Assembly: GCA_021781555.1 (NCBI GenBank)
Contig: JAJXWQ010000002.1
Coordinates: 31,712-95,711 of the forward strand
Direction: 5' to 3'
Length of the DNA: 64,000 bases
Source: a bacterium
GTDB lineage: Bacteria > Cyanobacteriota > Sericytochromatia > S15B-MN24 > VGJW01
Notes under the pieces: generated by a model
Databases searched by the model: none
The model's input: only the letters and a program-made list of their open reading frames with translations
Told to the model about the DNA's origin: nothing
In this document: positions 61,075-64,000 of the stretch, one piece after another
Position numbering within the stretch: the first letter of the stretch is position 1
How the letters are laid out: each line of letters starts with the position of its first letter
Position numbers and translations under genes: made by a program

Positions 61075-62031
61075 CTACTGCACCACCAGGGATGCGGTGG
61101 CGCTGAGGGTACCGGATTGCGCCGCCAGGATGCCCGAACCGGTGGCCGATGCGGTGAAGACCGTCTGCGATCCCGTCGCGGCGCTGAAAGATCCGCTCGC
61201 CATGGCATAGACGTTCGCACCCGCCGGAAGAAGCTCCCACGTCAGGTTGGGAGCGCTGACCGCCCCGGCGGAGTCGCTCGCCGTCACGGACAGGGAAAGC
61301 GCCTGCCCGACAGACAGCGTCGCGCTGTCCGTCGACAGGGGCGACACCGCGGTCAGCAACCAGAAGCCGCTGGCGGGGACGCTCAAAACCCCGTCTGCCG
61401 TCACCACGACGCTGCCGCTGGCAAAGCCAGAAGGCACCTCCGCTTCGAGATCGCTGTCGCTGCTGCACCAGACCTCGGGTGAGGGCTGCCCCCCGATCGT
61501 GACTGACACCGGCACGCTCCGGCTGAATCCGAAATTGGACCCGGTGATCTCGATCAACGCCCCGGGACCGGCATTGGGCGGGAAGCTCGAAACCGTGGGC
61601 ACGTAGACCGGCGTGAGCGAAAGCGCGACCTGCGCCTGGCGATTGATCGCCACGGACCCGGTCGCGGTCCCCTGCGCCACCAGCGTCGAACCGGCGAAAC
61701 CCTTGGCAGCGACCGAGATATCGCCGGCCGGGATGGTCAGCGTCGCCTGGCTCGTCGTCTGACCCGTCGACTGGCTGATCGAAGCCGTGGCCACGAGGGC
61801 ACCGAGGCTGTTGTCCACCGTGAGATCGATGAGGTTCGTGCTGTACGGAATCGTCTGCACCCGCCTGGGCCACGCAACCTGCACCAGAAGCTCGCCGGTC
61901 GGCGGCAAGGCCGCCGGCACCGGTGCCACGACCCCAGGTGCCGCGGACTTCAAGGCATTGCCAGGGGCACTGCACGCCACCAGGGCCAGGGCTCCGAACA
62001 GCCCGCCCGAGGAGATCCAAGGATGTCGCAT
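61075..62031 (-). CDS. lipoprotein with IPT/TIG-like Ig module
   Basis: 318 residues from the ATG at 62031, with GAGGA about 5 bases upstream, located inside the preceding stop region. Lipobox ALVAC. After a Pro/Ala linker comes a domain with LTIPAGDISVAAKGFAGSTL. An IPT/TIG-like stretch follows, VPTVSSFPPNAGPGALIEIT, SGSNFGFS-type loop, then repeats of Ala/Ser/Thr-rich beta strands. It is probably exposed on the cell surface. Last gene of a minus-strand operon of three, 7 bases after the second. Confidence 0.7.
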   Translation of the reverse strand: MRHPWISSGGLFGALALVACSAPGNALKSAAPGVVAPVPAALPPTGELLVQVAWPRRVQTIPYSTNLIDLTVDNSLGALVATASISQSTGQTTSQATLTIPAGDISVAAKGFAGSTLVAQGTATGSVAINRQAQVALSLTPVYVPTVSSFPPNAGPGALIEITGSNFGFSRSVPVSVTIGGQPSPEVWCSSDSDLEAEVPSGFASGSVVVTADGVLSVPASGFWLLTAVSPLSTDSATLSVGQALSLSVTASDSAGAVSAPNLTWELLPAGANVYAMASGSFSAATGSQTVFTASATGSGILAAQSGTLSATASLVVQ

Positions 62032-62038
62032 CGAATCC

Positions 62039-62596
62039 TCAATCGATCGTGATGCCCACCACGCCGTTCGCCTGGACGACGATACTCGCGGTGGCAGTGC
62101 GGGACGGGTCCTGGACGGCCGCGGCGACGATCTCCGCCCTGCCCGCGGCAACGGCCAGCAGCGAACCGGTGGCCGAAACCGTGACCGTCGGCGTCGCGGT
62201 CGACGACCAGATCACGCTGCCGGTGCTCGTCCCGTCGCTCAGGTACACCAGCGCGGAAAGCTGGGCCGAAGAGGGGAAGACGGGAGTTCCCGACCCGCTG
62301 CCGGGAAGGTCCAAAGTCGCGCTGCCGGGACTCACCGCCACGGACGAAACCGTCACCGGCGCGGTCGTCGGCTTCGCCGTCGGCGCCGGAGCCGGCGTGG
62401 CACTGGCAGAGGACGTCGGAATCTCGCCGGTGATCGTGCCGGAGGTCGTGGTCGTTCCCGTCGTCCGGGTCTGCCCCGTCCGCGGGACGGGCGTCGCCGC
62501 GGTGGAGACGTACGCCTGGTTGTCCGCGCAACCGATCGCCAGCAGGACCGCCAGGACCGCGACGGCCGACCGGCCGGGCGTGATGCTCATCTTCAT
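62039..62596 (-). CDS. lipoprotein with Big2-like domain
   Basis: 185 residues from the ATG at 62596. Lipobox LLAIGC (Cys about 23). A Thr/Pro/Ala-rich linker (about 25-85) leads to a domain at about 88-185 with VSSVAVSPGSATLDLPGSG then VIWSSTATPTVTVSATGSLL. AGRAEIVAA follows. This is the Big2 bacterial Ig-like pattern. It is the middle gene of the surface operon, 13 bases after the glycine-rich gene. Confidence 0.7.
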   Translation of the reverse strand: MKMSITPGRSAVAVLAVLLAIGCADNQAYVSTAATPVPRTGQTRTTGTTTTSGTITGEIPTSSASATPAPAPTAKPTTAPVTVSSVAVSPGSATLDLPGSGSGTPVFPSSAQLSALVYLSDGTSTGSVIWSSTATPTVTVSATGSLLAVAAGRAEIVAAAVQDPSRTATASIVVQANGVVGITID

Positions 62597-62609
62597 CTCG
62601 CTCGCTCTG

Positions 62610-64000
62610 CTAGAAGGACGCCGAGTACACGCGACCGGCCGTCGCCGTGGTCGGCATGGTGCCACTGAAGGTCTGGTAGAAGACCTTGATCGTGCCGCCC
62701 GTCGCCGAGTTCACCCCGCCGTTGCCGCCGTTGCCGCCGACCGAGCCCCCGTTGCCGTTGCCGCCGGCCACGCCCCCGAGCACGTTGAGGGTGCCCGAAA
62801 TCGCCACGCTCGAGGCGTGGATCACGATGGCTCCACCGCCGCCACCGCCCCCGCCGCCACCGGCGCCGCCATTGCCGTCGTCGCCCGAGCCCCCGCCACC
62901 GGCGGCGCCGATCCCCGCCAGCGTGCCCGACACGCTGACGGACTGCCCCACCAGGATGATCGCCCCGCCGCCCGCGCCGCCACCGCCGCCGGCCCCGGTC
63001 TCTTCATCGTCGACGTTGGCGCCGAGCACAGAGCAGGCCATGCAGCGCGGATCTCCACCCGCCCCGCCCGAGCCGAGCAGCCAGGACATGTCCGTGCTGG
63101 TGTCGCCCGCTCCAGCTCCCCCGGGAACGTAGTTGCCCGGAGGCCCGCCAAGCCCGTCGTTGGCTCGAGCCAGGATCCCCGGCGCCCAGCCCAGCCCGAA
63201 ACTGGTGCCGCCGGTATTGCCGCCACCGCTGCTGTTCGAGCCACCGTAGGTGTCACCGCCACCGGTGCCGCCGCCGCCACCGCCCGCATCCGCCCAGCCG
63301 CTGTAGACGATGTCGCCGGTACCGCCACCGCCGCCCGCACCGTAGCCGCCGCCGCCACCGCCGCCGCTCTGGTTCTGGGAAGCGGGACTGCCACCGCCGC
63401 CGCCGGATCCCGTGCCGTAATTCGGTGCGACGAAGCTCGGAGCAGATCCCCCCGAGCCGCCACCGACGTTGCCGCCCACGCCGCCGGCGCCCGTGGCATC
63501 GACGCCGTTACCCGGGGCCGAAGCCAGGTAGGCCGACCCGCCGCCGCCGCCGCCCATGTAGCCGCCGCGGGCGCCCAGCGTGCTCCCGGCCTCGGCCCCG
63601 CCGCCAGCGCCGCCGTAGCCGGGGCCGCCGATCGCGGTCGCCGCACTGGCATTGGTGTAGCTGGCGGACGCAGCGGTCACGTTGTACTGCCCGCCGCCTC
63701 CCGCCCCCGAAAGGCCCAAAGCCCCGCCTTGCCCGTTGGCGGCACCGTTGTTCAACATGGATCCCCCGCCACCCCCGCCATATCCCCGGCCCGACGCGTC
63801 GATGACGCCGGCCACGGTGATGGTGTTGGCGTGGATCTCGAGCCAGCCATCCTTGGGCGAGGTGACGGTGCTGGTCATCGACGCTCCCGCGCCGATGCCG
63901 TCCACCTTGCCGAAGGGCTGGACGTACGTCGTCGTGCCCGCCGCGATATTGACCGTCTCGAAGTAGTGGTTGCCGTAGAACTGCGTCTGGTTGCTGCCGG
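62610..64000 (-). CDS. giant glycine-rich surface protein (5' part beyond window)
   Basis: The frame is open from the window edge (64000) to the stop at 62610, so at least 463 residues are seen and the start is missing. It begins ...YFETVNIAAGTTTYVQPFGKVDGIGAGASM, then WLEIHANTITVAGVIDASGRGYGG, a pattern of parallel beta-helix turns. About 380 residues of Gly/Ala/Ser-rich repeats with GGGG runs follow. It ends GTIKVFYQTFSGTMP...YSASF. Such proteins are extracellular surface or matrix components. The GC-rich repeats raise slippage and assembly risk. First gene of the operon with two Ig-like lipoproteins. Confidence 0.7.
   Translation of the reverse strand, partial: GSNQTQFYGNHYFETVNIAAGTTTYVQPFGKVDGIGAGASMTSTVTSPKDGWLEIHANTITVAGVIDASGRGYGGGGGGSMLNNGAANGQGGALGLSGAGGGGQYNVTAASASYTNASAATAIGGPGYGGAGGGAEAGSTLGARGGYMGGGGGGSAYLASAPGNGVDATGAGGVGGNVGGGSGGSAPSFVAPNYGTGSGGGGGSPASQNQSGGGGGGGYGAGGGGGTGDIVYSGWADAGGGGGGTGGGDTYGGSNSSGGGNTGGTSFGLGWAPGILARANDGLGGPPGNYVPGGAGAGDTSTDMSWLLGSGGAGGDPRCMACSVLGANVDDEETGAGGGGGAGGGAIILVGQSVSVSGTLAGIGAAGGGGSGDDGNGGAGGGGGGGGGGAIVIHASSVAISGTLNVLGGVAGGNGNGGSVGGNGGNGGVNSATGGTIKVFYQTFSGTMPTTATAGRVYSASF

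Noticed and set aside
62610..64000. CRISPR or tandem DNA repeat in the GC-rich stretch
   Set aside because: The repetition comes from glycine codons in one long open frame; there are no equal-length spacers.

Overview
The window is 64 kb of GC-rich DNA from an uncultured-looking, diderm bacterium. Evidence for an outer membrane is a porin-like barrel ending in Phe (8424-9653) and several lipoproteins. The three tRNA genes do not encode their CCA ends, and the fatty-acid cluster has the order yceD-rpmF-plsX-fabH-fabD-fabG-acpP-fabF-rnc. DUF1540-type, YnbB-type and kinase/TPR/GAF/GGDEF proteins point loosely to the Terrabacteria side, for instance non-photosynthetic relatives of Cyanobacteria. 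That placement is a guess and no marker here settles the phylum. Both window edges cut genes.

Region 1 (1-8.4 kb) is an electron-transfer block. An HdrA-like flavoprotein carries a complete GltD-like NADPH module inside it. A second HdrA-like protein, a small winged-helix protein and a QmoC-like iron-sulfur/membrane subunit follow. A strong hairpin terminator separates these from an NfnA/NfnB-like ferredoxin:NAD(P) oxidoreductase pair. Together they look like a quinone-linked, possibly electron-bifurcating module. Region 2 (8.4-18 kb) holds a porin, a P2A-type cation ATPase, Hsp20, a CBS protein, a tandem DUF1540 protein, feoABC with a clear promoter, a lipoprotein and a minus-strand tRNA operon (Gly, Cys, Val). 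Region 3 (18-30.2 kb) is housekeeping: CvpA, GNAT, SmpB, the yceD-to-acpP operon with a near-consensus promoter, fabF, an RNase III with one metal-binding Asp replaced by Ser, and rpe.

Region 4 (30.2-43.4 kb) contains a C39-like peptidase that overlaps tail-to-tail with an AI-2E transporter gene. It also has a glycosidase-like protein, recO, a lone preA and several secreted or zinc-binding proteins of unknown role. Region 5 (43.5-61 kb) is regulatory. It holds an 1802-residue Ser/Thr kinase-AAA-TPR-GAF-GAF-GGDEF protein, a MshEN-like protein, a DUF2265-type aminopeptidase, selD, an ATPase-TPR/histidine-kinase pair and a YnbB-type PLP lyase. Region 6 (61-64 kb, minus strand) encodes two Ig-like lipoproteins downstream of a truncated giant glycine-rich surface protein.

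Two observations stand out. First, selD is read correctly only if an in-frame UGA at codon 19 is selenocysteine. Two tight hairpins follow, the second with a GUU apical loop 33 nt after the UGA, which fits a bacterial SECIS. A standard ORF call loses the N-terminus with its catalytic residue. Second, a REP-like palindromic intergenic element occurs in full or partial form at least six times, in both orientations.
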